DNA of 64,000 nucleotides from JBBSEX01 sp038239345 (GTDB taxonomy: Bacteria; Acidobacteriota; Terriglobia; Bryobacterales; Bryobacteraceae). This document shows, in pieces, positions 53,869 to 62,361 of the stretch. Where the stretch lies: the NCBI GenBank assembly GCA_038239345.1, contig JBBSEX010000011.1, forward strand, positions 1-64,000. Direction: 5' to 3'. The notes below the pieces were generated by a model. The model was not told the origin of the DNA and ran no database searches. It saw nothing but the letters and a program-made list of their open reading frames with translations. The position numbers and the translations under genes were made by a program. Each line of letters starts with the position of its first letter. Within the stretch, counting starts at the first letter, position 1.

Positions 53869-55481
53869 ACGAAGTGGGCAAAGTGCTCGGGACGGCCGAT
53901 GCGCAGCCGCTCGATTTCTGGTTCGCCGCGCCCGCCGACCAAATCGTCCAGTTGGATGATGTTGTTTTCGTGGAGCGCCAGCTATCAGATGGGCGCGCGG
54001 TAAAAGCGTTCGGAATTGTCGACATGGTGGTCGCCCGGCATGAGGGCGCGCGTCTGGAAAGCGACGTGTTCCTGGCCGATCGCGGGGTGCTGCCGCTGAC
54101 CCACGCCGTCAAAGCACACGTCACCGTAACGCGCGTGGAACCGGAGATTTTCGTGCCACCTCTGCCGGGCCAGGCGGTGTGCCGGGCGGAAGGCGACAAT
54201 CGCGATCAGGCATTATTCTTCGATGCGATGACGCGGCGTTTTCCGCTGGGGCACTCGCGCGATGGCGAGGTGGTGCACGGCAACTTTGAGTTTCTGGATG
54301 GCAGCCGGGGCGCGCACATCAACATCTCGGGCATCTCCGGCGTGGCCACGAAAACCACCTACGCGACCTTCTTGCTCTATGGGATTTTCCACTCCCGGTT
54401 GCTGGGTAGTGAGTCCATCAACACGCGCGCGATCATCTTCAACGTGAAAGGGGAAGACCTGCTGTTTCTGGACAAGCCCAACGCGTCGCTCAAACCAGAA
54501 GCGGAGGCTGTCTATCGCCGCCTGGGGCTGGAGCCGGGGCCATTTGAAAGTGTCGCGATCTTCGCTCCGGCAAAGAAGACGGCCGATGTTCCGGTACCCG
54601 ATACGGGAACTCGCAGCGAGGGCATTACCGCCTATTGCTGGTCTATCGAAGAATTTTGCAAAAATCGATATCTGCGATTTCTGTTTGCCGATGCCGACGA
54701 TGAGTCCAGCCAATTGGCGGCGGTCGTCGATCGGGCGGAAGCGCAGCTTGCCCGGGAAGACATGCGCGGATGCGAAACCTTTGATGACCTACTGGCCCAC
54801 ATCGCCATGAGCATCGACGTCTGGGCTGCCACTGCCGCGGTGGGAACTCGCGCGGCGTTTATTCGCCGTCTGGAAGCGGCTGGCCGCCACGTCGGCCATT
54901 TGATTCGCGGGCAAATAGAACGGCCGGAGGCGCATCGCATCGAGTGGGATCGCAAACAAGTAACCGTAATCGACATCCACAATCTGCACGATCGGGCGAA
55001 GCGTTTCGTGATCGGCGTCGTACTGAAGCGAATGTTCGAAGAAAAGGAAGCGGCGGGAACTTCGCGTCCGCTGGTGTTCGTTGTGCTGGACGAGTTGAAC
55101 AAGTATGCGCCCCGCGAAGGCTGGAGTCCGATCAAGGACGTGATTCTCGATATGGCCGAGCGCGGCCGCAGTCTGGGCGTCATTCTGATTGGAGCGCAGC
55201 AGACCGCCAGCCAGATTGAACGGCGGGTGGTGGCCAATTGCGCGTTCCGCGTGGTCGGACGTTTGGATTTGGCGGAAGCGCAAGCCGGTGAGTACAGCTT
55301 TTTGCCCGCCGTCAGCCGGGCCCGGGCAGGGATTCTGAAACCGGGTACGGTGATCGTTTCTCAACCCGAAATCCCCATTCCATTGCTGGTGCAGTTTCCA
55401 TTTCCCGCCTGGGCTACGCGGTCGAGCGAGGTAAAAAAAGCCGCGAATGCGGTGAATCCCTTCGCCAGGTTTGAGCGTTAA
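53865..55481 (+). CDS. herA: HerA-like hexameric DNA translocase ATPase
   Basis: 538 residues. An N-terminal HAS-barrel (GKVLGTADAQPLDFWFAAPADQIVQLDDVVFV, GIVDMVVARHEGA) is followed by an FtsK/HerA-type RecA core. The P-loop reads GISGVATKTTYATF (residues 155-168), with Thr in place of Gly before the Lys, unusual against GxxGxGKT. Walker B is LVFVVLDELNKY, with Asp-Glu (409-410). RSLGVILIGAQQTASQIERR is the sensor/arginine region. HerA pumps DNA and stimulates NurA. ATGA overlap with nurA; sbcD begins right at its stop codon. Confidence 0.85.
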   Translation: MNEVGKVLGTADAQPLDFWFAAPADQIVQLDDVVFVERQLSDGRAVKAFGIVDMVVARHEGARLESDVFLADRGVLPLTHAVKAHVTVTRVEPEIFVPPLPGQAVCRAEGDNRDQALFFDAMTRRFPLGHSRDGEVVHGNFEFLDGSRGAHINISGISGVATKTTYATFLLYGIFHSRLLGSESINTRAIIFNVKGEDLLFLDKPNASLKPEAEAVYRRLGLEPGPFESVAIFAPAKKTADVPVPDTGTRSEGITAYCWSIEEFCKNRYLRFLFADADDESSQLAAVVDRAEAQLAREDMRGCETFDDLLAHIAMSIDVWAATAAVGTRAAFIRRLEAAGRHVGHLIRGQIERPEAHRIEWDRKQVTVIDIHNLHDRAKRFVIGVVLKRMFEEKEAAGTSRPLVFVVLDELNKYAPREGWSPIKDVILDMAERGRSLGVILIGAQQTASQIERRVVANCAFRVVGRLDLAEAQAGEYSFLPAVSRARAGILKPGTVIVSQPEIPIPLLVQFPFPAWATRSSEVKKAANAVNPFARFER

Positions 55482-56636
55482 ATGCGATTTCTCCACACCT
55501 CGGATTGGCACGTGGGTAAGCTGCTGCGGGGCCGTTCCCGATTAGACGAGCAGGAGGCCGTGGCCGCCGAGATTCTGGATATTGCCACGCGCGAAAAGGT
55601 CGATTGCGTCCTGTTGTCGGGCGATGTTTTCGAATCGCAGGCACCGTCACCCGATGCCGAGCGTCTTGTGTATCATTTCTTCGCCGAGCTGCTGGGACGC
55701 AAAATTTCCTCCGTAGTGATCGGCGGAAATCACGATCATCCCAAGCGCTTGGCCGCGCTACGGGAACTGCTGAATCGCCTGGATATTCATATGCGTCCCG
55801 AACCCTGCTCGCCTCGTCTGGGTGGCGTGGTGGAAATAAGACGGAACAACGAAGTGGCGAGAATCGCGGTACTCCCCTTCGTCGCCGAGCGGAAGATCGT
55901 CGATGTTTGCCAGTTGATGAATCCAGAGAGCACCTGGTATTCCGCTTACTCAGACTGCGTGGCGGACATGTGCCTGCAATTAACCGAGTGCTTTGACGCC
56001 AATGCGATCAATATCTTCATGGCTCACTTGTATGCCGACAAAGCGCAATTGAGCGGTACGGAGCGGGAGGTTCATGTAGCTCCCAATTACTCCATCTCGC
56101 CCGAGCGATTCCCGGCGAACGCGCACTATATCGCTCTTGGCCATCTGCATCGGCCGCAGGATATTCCGGCGCCGTCGCCCTGCAAGTACGCTGGATCCAC
56201 GCTGCAGTTGGATTTCGGCGAACAGGGGCAGGACAAGCGGGTTGTGATCATGGACGCACATGCCGGTCCGCACCGGGAGTTTGAAAGTATCCGCTTACAA
56301 GCTGGGCGCCGGCTGCGCTATGTGGCGGGGTCGCTCGACCAATTGCGGCGCCAGGTGGACAGTTTCGGCGACGATTTTCTGCACGTGACGGTTCGCTCGG
56401 AAACGCCGGTTGCCGGAATGGCGGATCAGGTTCGGGACCTGCTGCCCCACGCGGTTCATGTGCAGACGCAGTATCCGGCCCGGGATGCTGAGATTACGGT
56501 TGCGGCCTTGGGTCCTAAACCCCCGGGAGAACTATTCGCCGATTACTGCAAGAAACAACGGGATGTCGCTCCATCGAAAGAGATGAGCCAATTGTTCGCG
56601 GAGCTGTACGACGAGGTCCTGCATGCGTCCGATTAG
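55482..56636 (+). CDS. sbcD: Nuclease SbcD/Mre11
   Basis: 384 residues. The calcineurin-like phosphodiesterase motifs are complete: FLHTSDWHVGKLLRG, LLSGDVFESQAPS, VIGGNHDHPKRLA, FMAHLYADKAQ and IALGHLHRPQDIP. The C-terminus is the capping domain. With SbcC it forms the ATP-regulated nuclease that opens hairpins and resects DNA ends. It starts at the stop codon of herA with no gap and overlaps sbcC by 14 bases, so the four genes are one transcript. Confidence 0.95.
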   Translation: MRFLHTSDWHVGKLLRGRSRLDEQEAVAAEILDIATREKVDCVLLSGDVFESQAPSPDAERLVYHFFAELLGRKISSVVIGGNHDHPKRLAALRELLNRLDIHMRPEPCSPRLGGVVEIRRNNEVARIAVLPFVAERKIVDVCQLMNPESTWYSAYSDCVADMCLQLTECFDANAINIFMAHLYADKAQLSGTEREVHVAPNYSISPERFPANAHYIALGHLHRPQDIPAPSPCKYAGSTLQLDFGEQGQDKRVVIMDAHAGPHREFESIRLQAGRRLRYVAGSLDQLRRQVDSFGDDFLHVTVRSETPVAGMADQVRDLLPHAVHVQTQYPARDAEITVAALGPKPPGELFADYCKKQRDVAPSKEMSQLFAELYDEVLHASD

Positions 56637-59454
56637 GCTGGAACTGGAAGGATTCACCAGTTTTCGCCAACGCACCGTACTCGATTTTTCAGAACTCGAT
56701 CTGTTCGCCATTACCGGTCCGACGGGGGCGGGAAAGACTTCGCTGATCGACGGCATGTTGTATGCGCTCTACGGCCGAACATCGCGCATTACGCAAAATA
56801 ATGCCGCGCATCTCTTGAGCCAAGGCGCGCCCCGGCTGACCGCTTATCTCGAGTTTTCAAGCGCTGGCCGAGTGTACAAAGTTGCCCGAACTTTCCGCCG
56901 GGGCGGTACTGTCGACATCCGTTTGGAGGCTGCCGACGGTGCCGGCTGGACTTCACTGGCATCGAAATCGACCGAGGTTCGAGAGAAAATTATCGACATC
57001 ATCGGGCTGGATTTTGATGCCTTCACCAAGGCGGTGGTGCTGCCCCAGGGTGAGTTTGATCGATTCCTGCGCGGCGAGGCTAAAGTGCGCCGGGAGATCC
57101 TGAGCAACCTGCTGAACCTGAAAATCTATTCCGAAATGGGGAAGCTGGCGGGCGAGAAGATGAAAGCCGCCGTCGCGCATAAATCGATTCTGGAAGCCGA
57201 CCTTCTTTCGCAGTATCACGATGCCACGGAGGAGAATCGCGCGTCTCTGGGGCGGCAAATCACGCAGTTGAAAGACGATGAGCAGTTGCTGTCCACCGTT
57301 CTGCGTCGAGTGAACGAAACGATGCCGCTGGTGATTAAGCTGCGCGACCAGCGGTCGCAAATGGAATTGGCTTCCCGTGAACTGGAGTCAGCCCGAACTT
57401 TGGCCGATCAAGCTGGGCGATCGTTGGCCGAGCTGGACGCCAAAGCTGCAACTGCGAAGCTACGAATTTCCGATCTGGACAAAGCTGTTGCGAATTCAAG
57501 CTACGATGAAGCATTACTCCTGCAACTCTCTGCATTAAAACCGGTTGCCGAACAGCGCGATGTGCTGCGGGTAACTCTTGGCGCGACTGAAATGGAGCTT
57601 GCCCAGCTTACTCGAGACACGGCATCGCTGGAGCCGCGCGTAACGGCAAGCGCGCGCGGTTGGGAGCAGGCGACTTTGACTCTTCAGGCGGCCGAAGCCA
57701 GAGTGGTTGAAAAGGAAGAGGAGCAGCGGGCATCACGAGAGCGCTATGGATCACCCGATGCGATCCTGGCAGTTGCGAAGGATTGTCAACGTCTTGGCGA
57801 GCAGATTAAGGCTCATACGCAACTCGAACATACAATCGCTATTTTGTTGCAAGAGCGGCTTACTGCAGAGCAGCAGATCGCGGTATTGGAGGTCCAGGAG
57901 CAAGCTGCGCAGATCGCGGTTGATCGAGCCTCGGAACAGCTGGAGCATCTCCGGCGAGACCATGCGGCAGGGGAACTCCGCGCAAAGTTAGTCGTCGACG
58001 AGCCTTGCCCGGTTTGTGATCGCATCGTCAAGAAGATGCCAGCGAAGATGGGGACCTCAGATGTAACGGCGGCCCATTCGGCAATGGCTGCCGCAGGGGA
58101 AGCTAAGCGGGAACTGTACGGCGATCTGCTACGGCGCCGTGGCGAACTGGTTGCGCTGCCCAAGCAGATTGCGGCGCATGAGGGCAATAAAGCCGCAGTG
58201 GGCGAATTGATCATGGCGGTGGAGCGGAAAGCGACCGCGATTCTCGGTCTGGGAGCGGGCTCAAATCCGGCGAAGGAATTAACCAAATTAGCAGAGAAGC
58301 TATCGCTGCTGGCGGCTGAGGTTGGTTCGTCGCAGCGCGATTTGCGGGAAGCCTCTGAGATCGAGTCGCGCGCCAGGCATACTGCCACCGAGAAAAAGCA
58401 TGAGCTGGCTGTGAAGAAAACGGCCACAATCAGAAGCAAAGAAAGAATTGAGGAAGACAGCGGTAAGCTTTACTTATTAAACGATCAACTTGGACCTTGG
58501 AAAACGGACGACATCGTAAAATCGATGTCTTTGCAAAACGAAGCCAAACAGACCCGGACAGTACTCGAGAAGCAGCGGAAGCAGGAATCCGAATTGATTG
58601 CGCTACTGATTTCGCGGCAGGCGGAGGGCCGCGAGAAGGCGGCGGTTGCTGGCGACCGGCTGGCGAACCTGACGACTACGGTGGATTTCGGCGGGCGGCA
58701 AATCGCCATTATGGAGCGTGACCTGGCGGGACGCATGGATGAACTTCCAATCGACGATCCCGACGAGTTGGAAGCTTATCAGTCCGAACTGGACAGCGCG
58801 CGGACGAAGGCGCACCTCGACATTGCCGTCCAACAGAGCAAGCTTGAAGCCTTGATTTCAGCCATCGCCGTGGCAGAGAGCAAGCGAGGCGAGGCGAAAT
58901 TTCTCGGTGATCGGGCTGCTCTGCTGAAGGAGCTACACCAGGCCTTGCGTGCGGATCAGTTCCTGACGTTCATCCTGGAAGAATCGCTGCAACGGCTTTC
59001 GGCGGACGCTACCGGACGTCTGCTACAGATGAGCAGCGGCCGCTATTCCTTCGCCGCCGAAGACGACGATTTCTACGTCCTGGACCATTGGAATGCCGAT
59101 GCCAAGCGTCCTGTAAACACCTTGAGCGGCGGTGAAAGCTTCTTTGCTTCTTTATCTTTAGCTATGGCTCTGGCGGGCAGCATCGGGCAGTTTGCCGCCG
59201 AGCGCGAACGGATCAGCCTGGAGACCCTGTTCCTGGACGAAGGCTTCTCCACTCTGGATGCCGAGACGTTGGAAACCGTCATCGCGAGCATTGAAACACT
59301 GGCCGGTGAGGATCGTCTGGTGGGGGTAGTTTCGCACGTGGCGGAACTCGCCGAGAGGCTGCCGGCGCGGATTCTTGTTACCAAAGCTATCGGTGGCAGT
59401 ACCATCACGCTGGAAGGCGCAAACGTGGGTGCGGCGGCGGGCTATACTGGCTAG
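56623..59454 (+). CDS. sbcC: SbcC/Rad50 ATPase with zinc hook
   Basis: 943 residues. Walker A GPTGAGKTS is at 32-40, preceded by RLELEGFTSFRQRTVLDFSE. Two long coiled-coil arms flank the zinc hook CPVC (about 461-464, in VVDEPCPVCDRIVKK). The C-terminal lobe has the signature NTLSGGESFFASLSLAMALA (near 835) and Walker B LETLFLDEGFSTLDAE (near 870). It bridges DNA ends and drives SbcD. Length is typical. It ends the four-gene array; the Sua5/YrdC gene follows after 21 bases. Confidence 0.95.
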   Translation: MRPIRLELEGFTSFRQRTVLDFSELDLFAITGPTGAGKTSLIDGMLYALYGRTSRITQNNAAHLLSQGAPRLTAYLEFSSAGRVYKVARTFRRGGTVDIRLEAADGAGWTSLASKSTEVREKIIDIIGLDFDAFTKAVVLPQGEFDRFLRGEAKVRREILSNLLNLKIYSEMGKLAGEKMKAAVAHKSILEADLLSQYHDATEENRASLGRQITQLKDDEQLLSTVLRRVNETMPLVIKLRDQRSQMELASRELESARTLADQAGRSLAELDAKAATAKLRISDLDKAVANSSYDEALLLQLSALKPVAEQRDVLRVTLGATEMELAQLTRDTASLEPRVTASARGWEQATLTLQAAEARVVEKEEEQRASRERYGSPDAILAVAKDCQRLGEQIKAHTQLEHTIAILLQERLTAEQQIAVLEVQEQAAQIAVDRASEQLEHLRRDHAAGELRAKLVVDEPCPVCDRIVKKMPAKMGTSDVTAAHSAMAAAGEAKRELYGDLLRRRGELVALPKQIAAHEGNKAAVGELIMAVERKATAILGLGAGSNPAKELTKLAEKLSLLAAEVGSSQRDLREASEIESRARHTATEKKHELAVKKTATIRSKERIEEDSGKLYLLNDQLGPWKTDDIVKSMSLQNEAKQTRTVLEKQRKQESELIALLISRQAEGREKAAVAGDRLANLTTTVDFGGRQIAIMERDLAGRMDELPIDDPDELEAYQSELDSARTKAHLDIAVQQSKLEALISAIAVAESKRGEAKFLGDRAALLKELHQALRADQFLTFILEESLQRLSADATGRLLQMSSGRYSFAAEDDDFYVLDHWNADAKRPVNTLSGGESFFASLSLAMALAGSIGQFAAERERISLETLFLDEGFSTLDAETLETVIASIETLAGEDRLVGVVSHVAELAERLPARILVTKAIGGSTITLEGANVGAAAGYTG

Positions 59455-59475
59455 GTTGATTAGAGAGGAACGTCG

Positions 59476-60114
59476 TTGGCCACCGACCTGATTGAGTTTG
59501 ATCCAGACCAGCCCGCCCCTGAGGCAGTGGAGCGCGCGGCAGCCGTGATTCGCCGCGGTGGCGTCGTAGCTGTTCCCACTGATGCGCTCTATTCACTCGT
59601 CGCCGATCCCCTTAACCTGCATGCAGTTGGAATGGTTTTCTCAGCTAAAGGTCGAGAGTCTCATCGTTCGCTTCCGCTGTTAGTCAGCGGCTTGCTCATG
59701 GCCGAGGAGCTGGCCTCGGAAACCACCTCGCGGTTCTATTTACTAGCCCGGCACTTTTGGCCCGGACCGCTGACGATTATTGTTCCGGCTGCGGCCAAAG
59801 TCCCGCTGAAGGTGACCGGGAACACAGGCCGTTTGGCGTTGCGTCATAGCCGGTCAAAGATGGCGAGCGCTCTGGTGGAATGGATGGGACATCCGCTGGT
59901 TGCGACCAGCGCGAATATCTCGGGCCAGCCTACCTGCCATGCCGGAATCGAGGTTTTCGGCATGATGGATGGCAGGATCGATCTGGTTCTGGATGGCGGT
60001 GCGTGCTCAGGGCCTGGCAGCACTACAGTGGATGTGACGGAACCGTACTGGCGGGTGATCCGCGAAGGCGCCATCTCTGAAAAGGAAATTGGCGACTGCC
60101 TAAAGGGCCGCTGA
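59476..60114 (+). CDS. Sua5/YrdC-family L-threonylcarbamoyladenylate synthase
   Basis: 212 residues from TTG 59476 with GAGAGG about 8 nt upstream. Landmarks are AAVIRRGGVVAVPTDALYSLVADP, FSAKGRESHRSLPLLVSG, HFWPGPLTIIVPA, ATSANISGQPTCH and GPGSTTVDVTEPYWRVIREGAIS. It makes threonylcarbamoyl-AMP for t6A37 on ANN-decoding tRNAs. The 3' end of the gene carries the -35 of the following 6S RNA promoter. It lies 21 bases downstream of sbcC and could share its transcript. Confidence 0.9.
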   Translation: MATDLIEFDPDQPAPEAVERAAAVIRRGGVVAVPTDALYSLVADPLNLHAVGMVFSAKGRESHRSLPLLVSGLLMAEELASETTSRFYLLARHFWPGPLTIIVPAAAKVPLKVTGNTGRLALRHSRSKMASALVEWMGHPLVATSANISGQPTCHAGIEVFGMMDGRIDLVLDGGACSGPGSTTVDVTEPYWRVIREGAISEKEIGDCLKGR

Positions 60115-60138
60115 AATCCACGATTCTTCTGGTATTAT
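60111..60138 (+). promoter_or_regulatory. Promoter of the 6S RNA gene
   Basis: CTGAAA (60111-60116), a 16-nt spacer and TATTAT (60133-60138). The -10 lies about 7 bases before the predicted 5' end of the RNA. The -35 overlaps the stop codon of the Sua5/YrdC gene. Confidence 0.65.
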
Positions 60139-60144
60139 CGGGTT

Positions 60145-60351
60145 GGAGCGTTCTACAGAGTAGGTAGCCGGGTTTCCTAAAATTGATCCAACAGTCAATG
60201 TCATGGGGTCCGACTCGATATTAAGCGTTGGTGTGCAGGCTCCGGTGGGCAACCGCCATGGAGAAGCCTAAAGACGCTCGGAGGACTCCGCCCCTGTACC
60301 AGTTTGGGGTCAATGACGGAGGCTCGGCGCGACCGAGTAGCGCGCTCCTTT
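60145..60351 (+). ncRNA. ssrS: 6S RNA
   Basis: About 207 nt with the hallmarks of 6S RNA. A closing stem joins GGAGCG (60145-60150) and CTAC (60153-60156) to GTAG (60337-60340) and CGCTCC (60343-60348). GCCGGG/CTCGGC and GTCAT/ATGAC extend the stem. The central bubble contains CGATATT, then GTTGGTG, a hairpin formed by GGCTCC/GGAG-AA-GCC, and the conserved GAGAAGCCTAAA. These blocks recur in the same order in E. coli 6S RNA. It mimics an open promoter and binds sigma-70 RNA polymerase in stationary phase. ymdB begins 34 bases downstream. Confidence 0.85.
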
Positions 60352-60385
60352 AAAACCGCCTTCTTGTTTTCCTCGAAGCTGATTC

Positions 60386-61156
60386 ATGAACGTCCTTTTT
60401 ATTGGTGATATTTTCGCGTCCCCGGGCCGGGGGTTGGTCTCGCAGACTCTGAAGACGATTCTTAGCGAGGAGAAGATCGACCTGGCCATCGCCAACGCCG
60501 AAAACTCCGCCGGTGGGTTCGGCATCACGCCTGCCATCGCCGAGGAACTCTTTTCTTACGGTCTTGACGCTCTGACATCGGGCAATCATATCTGGGATAA
60601 AAAGGAAATTTTCGATTATTTCGCCCGTCAGCCGCGGTTGTTGCGTCCGGCGAATTACGTAGAGGATTTACCGGGCTCGGGCGTAGTAGTGGTGACGGCC
60701 AGAAACGGCGTGGAATGCGCGGTCCTGAACATTCAGGGCCGGACTTACATGCCTTCCACCGATTGCCCTTTTCGCAAGATCGACAAGTTGCTGGCGGAGT
60801 TGGGGAATGTGAAAGTGCGGATCGTCGATTTTCATGCCGAGCTGACCAGCGAGAAAGTGGCCATGGGCTGGTATCTCGACGGCCGTGTCTCGGCGATGCT
60901 GGGCACGCATACGCACATTCCGACGGCAGACACCCGCGTTTTACCGGAAGGCACGGCATACCAGACTGACGTCGGCATGACGGGTCCGTACCACTCAGTG
61001 ATCGGGGTGGAGAAGTCGATCGTGCTGCATAAATTTCTGACTGGGACGCCGGTCCGGATGGAAGCCGCGCGCGGCGGAGCGGAACTGCACGCGGTAATTG
61101 TCGACGTGGACGAGAATACGGGCAAAGCTCGGGCGATTCGCCGCTATACCGCTTAG
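60386..61156 (+). CDS. ymdB: YmdB-family metallophosphoesterase
   Basis: 256 residues. MNVLFIGDIFASPGRGLV, NAENSAGGFGITP, ALTSGNHIWDKKE, VDFHAELTSEKVAMGWYLDG and LGTHTHIPTADTRVLP give the complete set of metal ligands of the TIGR00282 family. In Bacillus it is a cyclic-nucleotide phosphodiesterase that affects biofilm and RNA turnover. It sits right behind the 6S RNA gene with no clear promoter of its own, so it may share that transcript. Confidence 0.93.
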   Translation: MNVLFIGDIFASPGRGLVSQTLKTILSEEKIDLAIANAENSAGGFGITPAIAEELFSYGLDALTSGNHIWDKKEIFDYFARQPRLLRPANYVEDLPGSGVVVVTARNGVECAVLNIQGRTYMPSTDCPFRKIDKLLAELGNVKVRIVDFHAELTSEKVAMGWYLDGRVSAMLGTHTHIPTADTRVLPEGTAYQTDVGMTGPYHSVIGVEKSIVLHKFLTGTPVRMEAARGGAELHAVIVDVDENTGKARAIRRYTA

Positions 61157-61210
61157 GCCGAATTTGAGCTTCTCGAGTTGAATCTTACGCTTCCTGTGTA
61201 GGGGTCTTTT

Positions 61211-62196
61211 ATGCAAGCCATGATCAGAGTACAAGTGATGTGCGGCCTTTTGCTGTGCGGATCGGCGAGTCTGTATGCCGACTTTCAGTTCGATTCCAGT
61301 ACAAAGATGACCGGTGGTTCCCTGTTGCGGATGATGCAGAATGTGCCGTTCACAGGTAAGGCGCGGGCGTCGGTAATCGCCACGATTCTGGTGAAGGGTA
61401 ACCGCATGGTTAGCAGCCGGCCAGAAGCGTCGGAGATTATCGATCTGGGTAACGAGACGATCACCGCTGTGAATTTCACGCAGCGGACTTACTCGGTAAT
61501 GACCTTTGCCGAAATGAAGCAGGCGATGGAAGACATGCAAAAGCGAATGACACGGAACGGCTCCACGCAGCCGGAGTTGGAATGGAAGTTTTCGATGAGG
61601 GACACCGGAGAAACGCGGCAGATCGGCGGGTACATAGCGAAAGAAACGATCATCGACCTGGAAGCCTAGGGGATCGATCAGAGTAGCGGCGACAAGGGCG
61701 GGATGCAGATCAAGGTGGATAGCTGGTTGGCTCCCGAAATGGCCGGATATGCAGAGGTTCGCGAGTTCCAGAAACAAATGGCCGCCAAATTGGCTTATAA
61801 CTTCGGTGGCATGGGATCAATGGGAATGGGACAACCGCAATTGGCGCAGGCGATGGCCGAGGCGGCGAAGCAGAATTTCAAGTGCGGGGAGTACCGGTTT
61901 TGAGGGTGACTGCCGTCAGCGGCACGATGAATGGAACGCCGCCGCCGGAAAACGCGAATCGTTGTGGTGGCGACGACGCGTCACCAGCGGCGGCGATCAT
62001 AAAGGGCTTGGGCGGATTTGGTCACAAAAAGAAAGATCAGGAGCCGGCACAGCCTCAGAATGACGCGCCCGGCGTTTTGATGGAAATGACGACGGAATTT
62101 TCGAACTTTTCGTCAGGCGCGGTGGATCTTTCGAAGTTTGAGGTTCCGGTTGGTTTTAGGCTTGTGAAATCGGAAATGAACCGCAAACGGCGGTGA
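61211..62196 (+). pseudogene. Secreted-protein gene broken by a stop codon and a frameshift
   Basis: The frame starts MQAMIRVQVMCGLLLCGSAS (signal peptide), and continues through VPFTGKARASVIATILVKGN and ETIIDLEA until an in-frame TAG at 61667-61669. The same frame goes on as GIDQSSGDKGGMQIKVDSWL to AAKQNFK, then a one-base deletion near 61880 moves the gene to another frame, which reads RGVPVLRVTAVSGT and ends VGFRLVKSEMNRK at 62196. A missing A in AAG(A)TGCGG would restore the join. No family recognised. Sequencing error is possible. Confidence 0.7.
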
Positions 62197-62210
62197 CGTT
62201 GGGTGTCGGC

Positions 62211-62236
62211 AAATGGGTGTCAGACACCTCTGCCAC
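62211..62236. repeat. 26-nt inverted-repeat element, copy B
   Basis: Reverse complement of copy A at 49520-49545 with 25 of 26 matches. It contains the near-palindrome GGTGTCAGACACC. It lies between the broken secreted-protein gene and the second TonB receptor gene. Confidence 0.7.
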
Positions 62237-62361
62237 TATATTTCAGCTTCATGCGGCTGGTGGCTTCCAAAATTTGGCACCTCGACTAATTGCGTGTGTC
62301 ATACCGCATTCACGCAAATGCACTATTGCTAAAACAAATCTAGGTCAAGATCGGAATTGAC

